Positions 33,953 through 44,061 of a stretch of 64,000 nt of DNA are shown one piece after another. This stretch comes from Serpula lacrymans var. lacrymans S7.9 (Eukaryota; Basidiomycota; Agaricomycetes; Boletales; Serpulaceae). The notes under the pieces are model-generated. The model had not been told where the DNA came from. It ran no database searches and was given only the letters and a program-made list of their open reading frames with translations. The position numbers were made by a program, and so were the translations under genes. The stretch's first letter is position 1. Each line of letters opens with the position of its first letter. The stretch is from the NCBI RefSeq assembly GCF_000218685.1, contig NW_006763293.1:2601968-2665967 (forward strand). The letters are read 5' to 3'.

Positions 33953-35020
33953 ATGTCGTCGCAACCCCAAGATATGAACCAGCTACTGCACGCAATGCGT
34001 GTGCAGATAGCTGAGTTAACCTCGCAACTCGCCGAGATACAGGCAAACCCCCCTGTAGCAACCCCCTCGGTAGAGAAAAAGTTCAATAAAAAAGTCGAAG
34101 TCGTCGCTGACCCTGGCGCCTTCGAAGGAGATCGAGCGCGATTTGCCGAATGGTGGATCAAGCTCCAGATTTGGGTCAAGGCAAACTGGGAAGCATTTGC
34201 CGACGACTTTGAGGTATCCACTGCGGTGCTATCTCGACTAAAAGGACCTGTGGCGGGTCGATACGCCCAAGTAAGACTCCAGGAATGCTACACCGCGGGT
34301 GTGTGGCCTACCTGGGATGATCTCAAGAAGGAGATCGAAAAATACTTCAAACCGCAAGCTGAGCGTGACTGGGCTCGGCAGCAAATCCGTTCGTTCAAAC
34401 AGGGAAACCTGAGGACGGACGATTACGTCACCCGGTTCCTGGCCCTCTCCATCCAAGAAGGGTTAGGTAACGAACACGCAGTAGAACTGCTGGAACGCAA
34501 TGTGAACCCTCGCATTGCAGAGCAGATCTACCTGCAGGATACGAGAAGTGACGACCTGGCTCTGGCAGCCGAGGAAGTCAGACGAGTTGGTAGGGCCATG
34601 GAGCTCTACGCTATGCACCAAGGTGGCGGGTCCACCAAACAAACCACAATACCCCAGAGGCGCCCTGGGTCATCAAACCAATATCAAAATCACTCTCGCG
34701 GGTTCAAGCCGTTCGGGCTGCAGCCAGGACAGGGTGCTCCTATGGATATCGGCGCGGTCCAAGGCGGACAAATGCGCAGATTCAAGGGCAGCTGTTACAA
34801 CTGCGGCCAAGAGGGACACATGTCCCTAGACTGTAGAAACGGGGCACAGGCTGCCCAACAAAAAAATAATCAAGGGCGCCAGGCGCGCCAACTAGAAACC
34901 GAACAGCCGGACGATCGGCTCCACTCTTTGGCCGGTCGTTCTTACGACGAAATCCGGGCCTTCTTCTATGACCAACAGGTCAACGAAATGAAGGCTCAGG
35001 GAAAAGAATTCGGGGCTTAG
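33953..35020 (+). CDS. Gag of the chromovirus
   Basis: 355 residues starting MSSQPQDMNQLLHAMRVQIA, a short coiled coil. The capsid-like region follows (FEGDRARFAEWWIKLQIWVKA, DDYVTRFLALSIQEGL) and one CCHC zinc knuckle CYNCGQEGHMSLDC (about residues 280-293). It assembles the virus-like particle and binds genomic RNA. The TAG stop at 35,018 overlaps the start of the pol frame by 49 nt. Confidence 0.93.
   Translation: MSSQPQDMNQLLHAMRVQIAELTSQLAEIQANPPVATPSVEKKFNKKVEVVADPGAFEGDRARFAEWWIKLQIWVKANWEAFADDFEVSTAVLSRLKGPVAGRYAQVRLQECYTAGVWPTWDDLKKEIEKYFKPQAERDWARQQIRSFKQGNLRTDDYVTRFLALSIQEGLGNEHAVELLERNVNPRIAEQIYLQDTRSDDLALAAEEVRRVGRAMELYAMHQGGGSTKQTTIPQRRPGSSNQYQNHSRGFKPFGLQPGQGAPMDIGAVQGGQMRRFKGSCYNCGQEGHMSLDCRNGAQAAQQKNNQGRQARQLETEQPDDRLHSLAGRSYDEIRAFFYDQQVNEMKAQGKEFGA
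34999..35005 (+). promoter_or_regulatory. Canonical -1 frameshift heptamer GGGAAAA (gag/pol)
   Basis: In the gag frame the sequence reads CAG GGA AAA GAA; G GGA AAA fits X XXY YYZ. A -1 slip leads into the pol frame, which is open from 34,972. The gag stop is 13 nt downstream. Pol has no ATG of its own near its start, consistent with expression as a Gag-Pol fusion. Confidence 0.75.
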
Positions 35021-38000
35021 GTCACTTGGGTGCCTTAGCTCCTGTTAAAAATGAAGTAAACCACAGCAAAGTGGCCCCTGCTCCGGGGTGTTGCACGAGC
35101 AATAACGGAATGACAGGGATGGCTCCCCAATTTGTAAATAAGTTTTTAAATTTGTTATCGGAAGTATGTACTTGTATAAAGAAATGTAACTGTAATATTT
35201 ATGATACTACCGCTGCACCAGCGTCTCCCTTGGAGCGTGGCCCTGGCGAGACAAACACTAGGGTGCTTGATTCTGGTAAAACAAAATTAGAAAAACATGT
35301 ATCGTTCAAAATTCCTTCTTCTTCTTCTTCTTCTTCTTCTTTGGAGCCACCCTTTCCCGAAATCCCAAGGCGTGTGTTGATGCGCACGTATTTATTCCAA
35401 AAAGAGATCCGTTTAGACGTTGGCGTGGAAAACCTTGCCAGAGGCAAAGTACACTCAACAAGCGCACTGCTTGATTCAGGCGCTAACGGGATCTTCATAG
35501 ATCAGGTCTGGGCGGAGCAAAATGGACTCCCCCTTGTAAAATTAGAAACATCTATTCCCGTCTATAACGTTGACGGTACGCTTAACGCAGGTGGCTGTAT
35601 CACACACAAATGTTCTTTTGTGGTCGAATACCAAGGACACAGAGAACGAGTCACTGCCGAAGCTACCCAACTAGGGAAGATTAATTTAATCTTAGGCTGG
35701 ACCTGGCTATTTAAACACAATCCTGAGATCGACTGGCAGACAGGGGTTGTCACATTGTCACGTTGTCCCCAGGAATGTGTAAACTTGGGTAAACCGAATC
35801 ATGTCCGTCACAATGAGCGTCTCGAAAAGTTAAACGCTAGTCACGTTTACGAGCTCAGATCTTTAGAAAAGATCGACGATGACGATGATGAGGTAAAACC
35901 TGAGGAAGAGATTAAGAGGCTGGTACCTCCCGAGTACCACAACTTCTGGAAAGTCTTTTCGAAACACAAATCAGAGCGCTTCCCAGAGGCTAAGCCTTGG
36001 GACCATGCTATAGATTTGAAAGACACCTTCAAACCAAGGAAGGGACACATGATACCGCTCTCTGCTCCCGAAAGAGACGAGGTATCTAGTTTCATAGACG
36101 AACAACTTAGGAAGGGTTACATCAGACCTTCCAAAAGTCCTATGACGTCCCCGGTGTTCTTCATTCCTAAAAAGGATGGTAAAAAGCGAATGATTATGGA
36201 CTATCGTTACGTGAATGAGCACACGGTTAAAAACGCGTATCCGCTGCCTTTAATTAGTCAGCTAGTGGACAAATTGGCTGGTGCCAAAATCCTGACAAAA
36301 ATGGATCTCAGATGGGGGTACAACAATGTACAAATCAAAGAGGAAGATGCTTGGAAGGCCGTGTTCACGTGCCACCAAGGATCTTTTGAACCCCTTGTTA
36401 TGTTCTTTGGGTTGACCAATTCACCGGCGACCTTCCAGAGCATGATGAACGAGATCTTTGCGGATATGGAGAACTGTGTCGTCATTTACATTGACGATCT
36501 ATTAATATTTACAAAGTCGGACGATGAGGCTGAGCATGACAGGATCGTGCAAGAAGTCCTTCGACGCTTACAGGAACGGGACCTATTCGTTAAACCCGAA
36601 AAATGTAATTTTAAAGTGAAGGAAGTAGACTTCCTCGGTATGATCATAGGCCAGAACGGAATCAGGATGAACCCTGAGAAAGTTCAAGCTATTTTGGAAT
36701 GGCCAGAACCTACTCACGTCAAAGGAGTTAGGGCCTTCCTAGGCTTAGGCAATTTCTACCGAAGGTTTATTGAAAACTTTGCAAAAATCACGAGACCGTT
36801 GAACGATCTCACCAAAAAGGACCTTGTTTGGCATTGGGGCGCCAAAGAACAGGAAGCTTTTGATAAGCTTAAACAGGCATTTACAACAGCGCCCATATTG
36901 GCATTCCCTGAATTAGACAAAGAGTTCCGGCTAGAAACCGACTCTTCTGACTTCGCCACTGGGGCTGTTCTATCAATCAAATGCCCTGACGATCTTTGGA
37001 GGCCTTGTGCCTATTTATCGCATAGTTTGTCGCCTACAGAGCGCAACTATCAAATATACGACAAGGAGATGCTGGCCATCATTAGAGCTTTAGAGCACTG
37101 GCGGCACTACTTAGAAGGTGCTAGGCACCAATTCGAAATTTGGACCGATCATAAGAACCTAGAGTACTTCATGACGGCCCGAGACCTGAACCGAAGACAA
37201 GCCCGCTACGCAGTGTACTTGTCAAGGTTCAATTATAAATTAATTCATAAGCCAGGAAGCTCAATGGGGAAAGCGGATGCTTTATCTAGAAGAGAGGATC
37301 ATGCCAACGGCATTGAAGATGACAACAAAGGTGTCACCCTGATAGATCAATCAAGGGTCGCCAATGTTAGAATCGGGCAAGATTCCAATCTCCTAGAAAT
37401 CTTCAGGAAAGACATCTCCCCAGAGGAAAAGGCGCGCCTTGACGGCAATGAAAACTATTTATGGAAAGACGAGCTCTTTCATTTTAAAAACAAAATCTAT
37501 GTGCCTGAGTCCGCAAGGATCAAGGCAATAGATAGACATCATGATACTCCAGTGGCGGGGCACCCTGGATGGCAACGAACGATGGAGTTGATCTCCAGAA
37601 ACTACATGTGGCCTGGCATGGTCAAAGACATACAGGAATATGTAAAATCCTGTCTGAGATGCGCCATGGCTAAAAATTCCCATCAACCGCCGGCCGGTAA
37701 ACTCATGCCGAACCCGATACCAGCTGGCCCCTGGCAGGATATATCGGTGGACTTCATGATGGATCTGCCCGAGTCAAACGGGTACGATTCAGTAATGGTG
37801 GTAGTAGATCGCTTCTCCAAAGAAGTGGTATTCATACCCACCAACAAAACCATCACCGCCGCCGGTACGGCAGACTTATTTAAAGATTTCGTATGGTCAA
37901 TCCATGGGTTACCAGAAACGGTAATCTCCGATAGGGGACCGCAATTTGCTAGCGAATTTACGAAAGAATTATGCCGGATGCTGGGCATCAAACCTAAATT

Positions 38001-38898
38001 ATCCACGGCGTTCCATCCGCAAACCGATGGACAAACGGAGAGACTCAAACAGGAGTTGAAACAGTATCTCCGGATATTTATTAACGACAGACAGACAGAT
38101 TGGGCCAAGTGGCTAAAGATAGCCCAGTTCTCGTACAATATTAAACAGTCGTCGGCTACAGGCAAAGCACCATTCGAGGTTACTAGATCGTACCTCCCCA
38201 GAATGGGTGTAGAACCTGGCAAGAGCAAAAACGAGGCTGCTGGGAACATGGCAAAAGACATGAAGTCTGTCTTGGACGAAACGCGCAAGGCGCTATTTAG
38301 AACTGCAGAGCAGATGAAAGACAGGGCAGAGCGTAGACGCTCTAAGGCCCCTGACTACAAGGTCGGCGACCTGGTCTGGTTAGATACCGACCACTTAAAA
38401 TTAAAAGACCGGCAGTCTAGAAAACTGACCGAAAAGTGGATTGGCCCTTACCGGATTAAGGAAGTCAAACCTAATGCGGTGGAGCTGGAACTCCCAAAAC
38501 GAATGAGGGTGGTACCCACGGTTAACATTAGCCGTGTGAAACCCTACAAAGGACCGCTGCCGGGACAGCGCGTAGACCGGCCCGGTCCGGTAGTAGTCAC
38601 CCAGGAAGGTGAAGAAGAGTTCGAAGTCGAACGGGTGGTAGATGCACGCTTGAAGCGTGGAAAATTAGAATTCCTGGTCCTATGGAAGGGCTATGGAGAC
38701 GAGGACAGAACGTGGGAACCAGAATCCCATCTGGAAAACTCCCGCGACGCTGTTCGCGAATTTTATTCTAAGAATCCCTCAGCTCCCAGGAAGCTTAGAG
38801 GCATGGATTCAAACCTTTTTAATTCCCTTTTTCAACCTATGCCCGAAAATTTTACCACTACCTCCGGTATTTGGTCTCGCCTGGAAGTCGAGCCTTAG
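35006..38898 (+). CDS. Pol polyprotein of the chromovirus (PR-RT-RH-IN-chromodomain)
   Basis: About 1,290 residues without a stop. Protease: LLDSGANGIFID. Reverse transcriptase: the catalytic YIDD in VIYIDDLLIF. RNase H: ETDSSDFATGAVLS. Integrase: HHCC domain (HHDTPVAGHPGW with CLRC), then DDE residues in WQDISVDFMMDL, VISDRGPQF and TDGQTERLKQELKQYLR. The C terminus has a chromodomain (FEVERVVDARLKRGKLEF, VLWKGYGDEDRTWEPESHL), defining a chromovirus; such domains can steer integration to histone-marked chromatin. A serine tract is encoded by a TTC repeat near 35,312-35,340. It is expressed by -1 frameshifting from gag. Confidence 0.95.
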
Positions 38899-38909
38899 AA
38901 GGGGGGTAG

Positions 38910-39299
38910 TGTTACGATAACACAATTTCCGGACATCTCCTTTCCTTTTATTTCTCCGTTTTAACTTTATACTTTAAATTGCCACGCGGCATTTCCCTTT
39001 CTCGCGCCGCGTTGCCTTTCTTTTACTTTTAGACTTAACTCTCTCACGCAGTGGAGCTGGCCATACGGGCTAGGCCCTATGACATCATCAGCCACTGCCT
39101 TCATCAACTGTATAGTACACATGTACAAACAACCTGTAGTAGTATATAAACCCCAATAGATCCAGGAGACTCCTCAGCGAGTCCTCCTGTTGTATACCAA
39201 CTAACTCACTGCAGCCCAAGGGGTATCCACTCCCCGTCTTCCACTACCTTTATAGTGTGTACCTGTGTGCGCCAGAGTAACTAACTCTTGGTTGTTACA
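38910..39299 (+). repeat. 3' LTR of the chromovirus
   Basis: 390 bp with TG...CA ends, preceded by a polypurine tract (agaaggggggtag). It is the full-length version of the LTR; the solo copy at 51,902-52,289 is a slightly diverged relative. Confidence 0.95.
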
Positions 39300-40086
39300 G
39301 TTGGATGGTTCGGGCAGATCTCAATATTCTAGGTTTGACATCGAATTTGAGTTGGGGAGGAGGGGGAGTTTTGGATTTAATCACGGGGGATGGGATTCTG
39401 ATTGTTGTTATTTCTGGTAGAGGAAATTGTCCTCTGAATACGTAATCTTGGGAGTAGACGCGTTGCTCTCCTATCCAAATGTATAATTCTCTACTAAGCA
39501 TAGAAAGGAGTTCACCAGTGATAAGCTGGATCGATACACCGCTTTCTAAGATCTAAGTAGTCTATCTTTTCTCTTTGAGTCAAGGTGGTCCTCTTCTGTC
39601 CACCACTGACTATGTATGTAAGGTAACTATTTTTGTATTTTATGAATTTTATGTAAAAAGTATCATAATAAATTGGGGTCCGAATGGTTGTCCCAATGTA
39701 ACCCGCTTATTAAGCTGTCAGTTCTTCTCCCGACTGGCGGACGCAAATGTGCGGCCTGGTCAGAGGAATTTGAAGGATGAAACTACGTAAAACCGAGAAA
39801 ATCCCAGTGGTTCCACACCAAAGAGATTATGATGATATAAAAGTGTAACTAGAGGGGGATGGTGACAAAAGAGTCTTGGGAGGATGAGGGTGATACGTTG
39901 GCGGGAAAGAAGGATAAAATGGTGTTGGGGCGAGTGGGGATGTGATGAAGTGGGAGGGTAGTGGTAGTTTGGTTTGAACGTTTGAGTAGGGCTAGGATGA
40001 GGAAGATGATGATGATGATGATGGTGATGGTGGTTAGGATTGTTGCTGTTACGTTCATGGACGGTACTCGTGGGAGTTGTTGATTG
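39300..40086 (-). mobile_element. 5' leader and gag start of the minus-strand gypsy
   Basis: Continuation of the minus-strand gypsy beyond the chromovirus: the N-terminal gag exon-like frame (39,501-39,300), the conserved leader (39,819-39,660) and a small ORF (40,058-39,852) just after the LTR. Confidence 0.65.
39852..40058 (-). CDS. Small leader ORF with one strongly hydrophobic helix
   Basis: 69 codons starting 29 nt after the end of the 5' LTR, before gag. The N terminus MNVTATILTTITIIIIIIFL is a membrane helix partly encoded by an ATC repeat, followed by LALLKRSNQ. The remainder is Pro/Ser/Thr-rich. It could be a real accessory protein or an artefact of the trinucleotide repeat; there is no second copy in the window to compare. 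Confidence 0.3.
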
Positions 40087-40460
40087 TGTAAAAGCCTTAT
40101 CCCCTATACCGAACTAACGGAGGGATGAAGACCTTAAATCGACAAGTAGCGTCACAAGTAATCGATTGAGAAGTAATCAACAACTAAGGAAAATATGTAC
40201 ATGGGTGTTCACTATATATACGTTTCTGAAAGTCAGCCATGAGGCGCTGACTGATACAACATGCAGTAGCCATGAGGCGCTGACTGCTGTTCTTTGTAAT
40301 AGTTCTAGGCTCTTTGTCACGTGATGGTCACGTGATCTGATATAACTAAGTATTATGTTATCCGCGCTAATAGCAGCAGCTTAACATATTATATCTGTCA
40401 TGTGATTAGATATTAAAGAAAAATGAAAAAGAAACTAGCGCTCTTGTTCAGGTCGTGACA
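40087..40460 (-). repeat. 5' LTR of the minus-strand gypsy
   Basis: In element orientation it begins TGTCACGACCTG and ends CTTTTACA; TATA-like gtatatatagtg lies in its second half. Right flank ggttt continues into copy B of the 1.8-kb repeat. The partner LTR fragment is at 26,775-26,970. Confidence 0.75.
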
Positions 40461-41369
40461 GGTTTGAGGAGGAGGGATAGTTGAATTTATAGAAGGATAG
40501 GGGCTTTGTGACGAGTATAGACGAGCACTACCTTGCTAATCGTAGCACAAGGTAGGTTTGAGAATGACGAGATAATGAGGTTCCCAGTGATAGCAGGCTC
40601 CTGACGCAAAAACTGTAGTGCTCAGAAGGACTCTAATCGAAGGGGATGACAATCACTTTCAAAAAGTGATGAGTGACGATGACAGCAGTTAACAGTGGTA
40701 GAAGTGGGAAGTGTTGTGACCACACTGGATCACAAGTAGCAGAGTAGTGAACTTCAGAGTAGAGAAGAAGTCTGGATTGGAGTTCTTGTTCTTTTGTTTT
40801 TACAAGGTAGAATACAGGGATTTATATGGTAAAAGAAAAGTAGGCTATGCACAGTATAGCTGTGCAAAAAGAATGAGAAGGAACATGAAGGAAGGAATGT
40901 ATGCTGACGAATCCTGCATAGGTAGTACAGGATAAGATTGTCAAAAAAAGGAAAAGAAAGGGATAGAAAAATGAATGCTGTGAGTAATGTCACAGGTTTG
41001 TACAGCCATAAAGTAAAGTCAAATAGCAAAAAGAGAGCAGGAAAATCATGATGTCATGGGAAGATGCAGTAAAAAAAAAGGGCAAGGCAAAAACTATCAG
41101 TATCAACACAGTTCCTTTATTGTCAGTCAGGCATTCTAAAAAATATGTGTCCATAAAAATGATTCAAAAATCAAAAATAATTGCACTGCAAATGAATGTT
41201 CTGCTGAAAGAAAGAAACTGGAACCACCAGTCCACCACCTAGTCCAAATCTGACAGTTCCATGGCCTTACCAATGGACTGGTTGTACTGGACCACCTGGT
41301 CAAACGAGGGAGGGAGGGGAGTAGTTCCAATTTGGAACCAGTGAGTCCCAGGCAGCGTGTGGTAGGTGT

Positions 41370-41564
41370 TATCACAACACAATGGGATCTGCACCTGTGT
41401 ACAGTGATTCTGGACCTTCTGGGCATGCAACCAATCAGTATGCTTTCCAAGTACGCCTTGGTAGCTTAGTTGGTAAAGCACCAGACCATGAAAGCTGGAG
41501 TCCCAGGTTCAAGCCCTGGCCAATGCATGTTTTCTCATACTATAAACAAATGTCCTAATTTGTC
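41370..41564 (+). mobile_element. 195-bp insertion carrying a tRNA-like sequence
   Basis: Present only in copy B. It is flanked by the 6-bp duplication AGGTGT (41,364-41,369 and 41,565-41,570), which occurs once at the empty site in copies A and C. It resembles a SINE or a transposed tRNA segment, but the tRNA part lies in the second half rather than at the head, and no poly-A tail is visible. Confidence 0.55.
41455..41527 (+). tRNA. tRNA-like sequence, Met-type CAT anticodon region, probably a pseudo-tRNA
   Basis: A-box TAGCTTAGTTGG and B-box GGTTCAAGCCC match the pol III consensus. Acceptor arms GCCTTGG/CCAATGC pair at six of seven positions; the D stem (GCTT/AAGC) and T stem (CCAGG/CCTGG) are perfect. 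The anticodon arm is flawed: an 8-nt loop and an A-G mismatch. It lies in a mobile insertion, so it is probably not a working tRNA. Confidence 0.6.
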
Positions 41565-42285
41565 AGGTGTAGCTGTAGCGAAGACGATGGACGAAAGATA
41601 AGTGTACCCAAGTGAATGGGACGGCAATGTACATGGGCAATGCAAGGGGATGAACCTTCTCCAGCTCAAAAACTACCCACCCACGCTCCAACCAGGCGAG
41701 ACGAGCGACTGATGTTTTGATAGTATATGATGGCAGATTGTCATCATGAAGATGGACCTTTTGCCCAATTTGGACCGGCCGCCGGGGCTTTGCTGATATC
41801 AGCAGTGGCACATGGTAGTCGACAGATTGGCAACGGAAGCAGATAGGAAGTGGTGACATCAGAAATGGTGGGGGTGCAAAGAAGATGAGGAGGAGGAGGT
41901 TGGAGGTGACAAAGAGGTGGATTAGAATGGGGATCCAGAAACGACCGTCGGGTGAGAATAAAAAGGAGAGGAAGGGGAGTAAGGGAAACAATGAAGGCGA
42001 GGGCGCAATGCAACATGTAGCCAGTGGCGACGCAAAAATTTGCCGAAATGCCAAAACACGGAAAGTACCGAATGGAAAGCAAAGGTGAGCGCAACTGGAT
42101 TGCTTAATAGAGGTGGTGCTGATCAGCCACAAGATTGAAAAAGGCAATATTAATTACTATTCCACGTGGCAGTGTGCCTGTGTGGCGCAAAGGCGAGTCT
42201 TTTTGAATATTTGCTTTGTTATTAACACCTGTCCATGCTACCAATCAACTTTGGTGCATGACATTACACATCATTCTGTTTCCAG

Positions 42286-44061
42286 GTACCTTGCTACATT
42301 AGCAGGTGGATCAAAGAACAGCTACCGCACAGAAGTATCCAAAGATATTAGCAATGCAGTTCTCAAGAGTCGAGCGGCTGATGGGAAAGGTGCTGAGTAT
42401 CGAGAGAAAGACGACCAGGAAGTTCAGCTGCAGAGAGCTTTGAGAAGTGGTCGCAAGTGGATGGTGTATGGACGGCTGCATCAAACAAGGTAAGCCCATA
42501 AAATCTTCCCTAGATTGGCTGCTGTTACATATATTGTTCTAGGTACACGCTGATCAGCTTGCACATGTTAAGAAAGGCTGTCTCACATGAACAAGACAGG
42601 ACATCCGTGCTGATGGCAGCAGAATCAAGGGGTCACACAAAGGTTGGAATGCAATTATGTGGTCCTTTGCCAGCGGGATTGAAATGTTCGTTGCTCTAGG
42701 ACATGACCATGTCCTTTGTTGAAATATCTGCATCAACTACCACTCAGCAAATCCATCTAATTTTGTCTCATCCACTCATGGTTCACACCACATACATTTT
42801 GTTGATCAAATTGCTCGCCTTTGGAACTTCTTGGCTGGAAAAAAAGCCACACGCAAGGATGGCCAGATATTGAATCTTTGGCCAGTCTTATTGCTTGTCA
42901 ACAGTGGCAAGAATTTTGGCCTTGTTCCATCTAACAACGCTACAATGTTTGGTGGTTTCCTAGATGTGAAGATTGAAGGAGCTGACAAACTCAATGGACA
43001 TGAGCCACATGGCTCCCTTGAGCAAGCTCTTGACTACAATAATGAGATAAAACCAGCCACTGTTCTACAAGACCTCGACATTGACCCTATGCTCCTTCTT
43101 ATTCCTCAAGATTCATACCATGTCCATGGACCTTCACAAAAGTCAGGAAAGCGTAAAGCAATTGAATTTGTTACTGCCGAAGGAAATACTCAAGTTCAAC
43201 ACCAAAGAAGAGTCATTTGAATGAATCAGAGGTTCCAATGCCAACACAGGTAAGAGTATAATGAAAAACCACACCATTTTATTCTTGATTCAATGTATGA
43301 AAAAAATCATAGGCTTCCTCTTCGACATCTGCCCCTTCAACATCTCAAGCCACACCAGACAATAATCCTGGCAAAAAAACCTTGGCCTCATTTTTCAACA
43401 TGCACGGTTCCAAAGACAAAGACGCCATCAAGGAAAAGCGGGACAGGGAACATACTGAGTCTGGTGTAATGTCAACCAAAGCCAACTCCCTCTTTCAACC
43501 TGTTCCGCCTCACAACATGCCCAGCATCTCTCACTCTCAGCGTATCTTTTCAATCTTCACTGGCATTGACCCACGTTCTCTTGTCATCTTGACTGACAGA
43601 GAATTCTATCTCTTTATGGACATGCGGTACCAACACAAGTGGGTGTCATTCTCCATGAGTGCCCAAAAATGGGTTGATGCTACAGAGATGTACAATGTAG
43701 CACTTGAGGAGCTGTGCACTAGAGAAGGCATTGATATTGTGAGAAAGAATCCCCGAGCACTCTTTGATAAACTCGGGGATGTGGAAACAGCAATTATTGA
43801 AAGGATGAGTACCAATAACTACATCTGTAAGTGTTATTTTACCTTATAGTTTACACAGGAGACTAATCTGATTATTTTAGCTAAGAGAAACAAGGACAAA
43901 AATTTTTGGAGGAAGCACTGTGGTGCTGTCCTACTCATCAAGGCAGAAGGATACGGTGCAAATGGAAAGATTGTGAGTTGTCAAGCCCGAGACCTTGAGA
44001 CTAAACCTACCTGATTTGTTTCCCCCTTACAGAGGAAGCCTCAAACTTGCAGCCGGTGCTG
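42286..44061 (+). pseudogene. DDE-type transposase, 3' part (decayed)
   Basis: Continues the exon ending at 26,555 with YLATLAGGSKNSYRTEVS. Later pieces read IRADGSRIKGSHKGWNAIMW, THGSHHIHFVDQIARLWNF, IDIVRKNPRALFDKLGDVE and FWRKHCGAVLLIKAEGYG. The end has a zinc-type KPQTCSRCC, where the gypsy LTR at 44,062 cuts it off. Introns occur near 43,250-43,311 and 43,827-43,880. At least two in-frame TGA codons (near 42,587 and 42,720) show it is inactive. The true C terminus is not found in the window. Confidence 0.6.

Larger units (their letters stand above)
33077..39299 (+). mobile_element. Intact Ty3/gypsy chromovirus
   Basis: Full-length element of 6,223 bp: 5' LTR 33,077-33,437, leader, gag 33,953-35,020, pol 34,972-38,898 in the -1 frame, polypurine tract 38,899-38,909 and 3' LTR 38,910-39,299. 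A perfect 5-bp target duplication GTTGG flanks it (33,072-33,076 and 39,300-39,304). It lies inside the gag of the minus-strand gypsy. The two LTRs differ by two substitutions and one 29-bp deletion in the 5' copy, so insertion is recent. No stop or frameshift was seen in gag or pol. Confidence 0.95.
40461..42263 (-). mobile_element. 1.8-kb LTR-like repeat, copy B (right part), inactive
   Basis: Reverse-oriented copy, continuing from 26,588-26,774 on the far side of the gypsy insertion. Its ORF is broken: the 26-bp stretch with the start codon and Kozak context is deleted, and a 195-bp tRNA-containing insertion splits the C-terminal half. It ends at gtgcatgaca within the transposase intron. 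Confidence 0.7.
26556..42285 (+). other. Transposase intron expanded by nested insertions (about 54 nt to 15.7 kb)
   Basis: The exon before ends LDVFHLIMR with donor GTTAGT; the exon after starts with acceptor tttccag and continues YLATLAGGSKNSY in frame (AG plus G restores Arg). Removing the inserted DNA (26,588-42,263) leaves an intron of about 54 nt, the usual fungal size. All elements between are therefore intronic insertions in an already mobile gene. Confidence 0.7.

Noticed and set aside
37683..38288. 201-codon minus-strand ORF
   Set aside because: Lies entirely antisense to the chromovirus integrase; a shadow frame.
41455..41527. Functional tRNA gene
   Set aside because: Eight-nucleotide anticodon loop with a mismatch at the stem, and location inside a mobile insertion.
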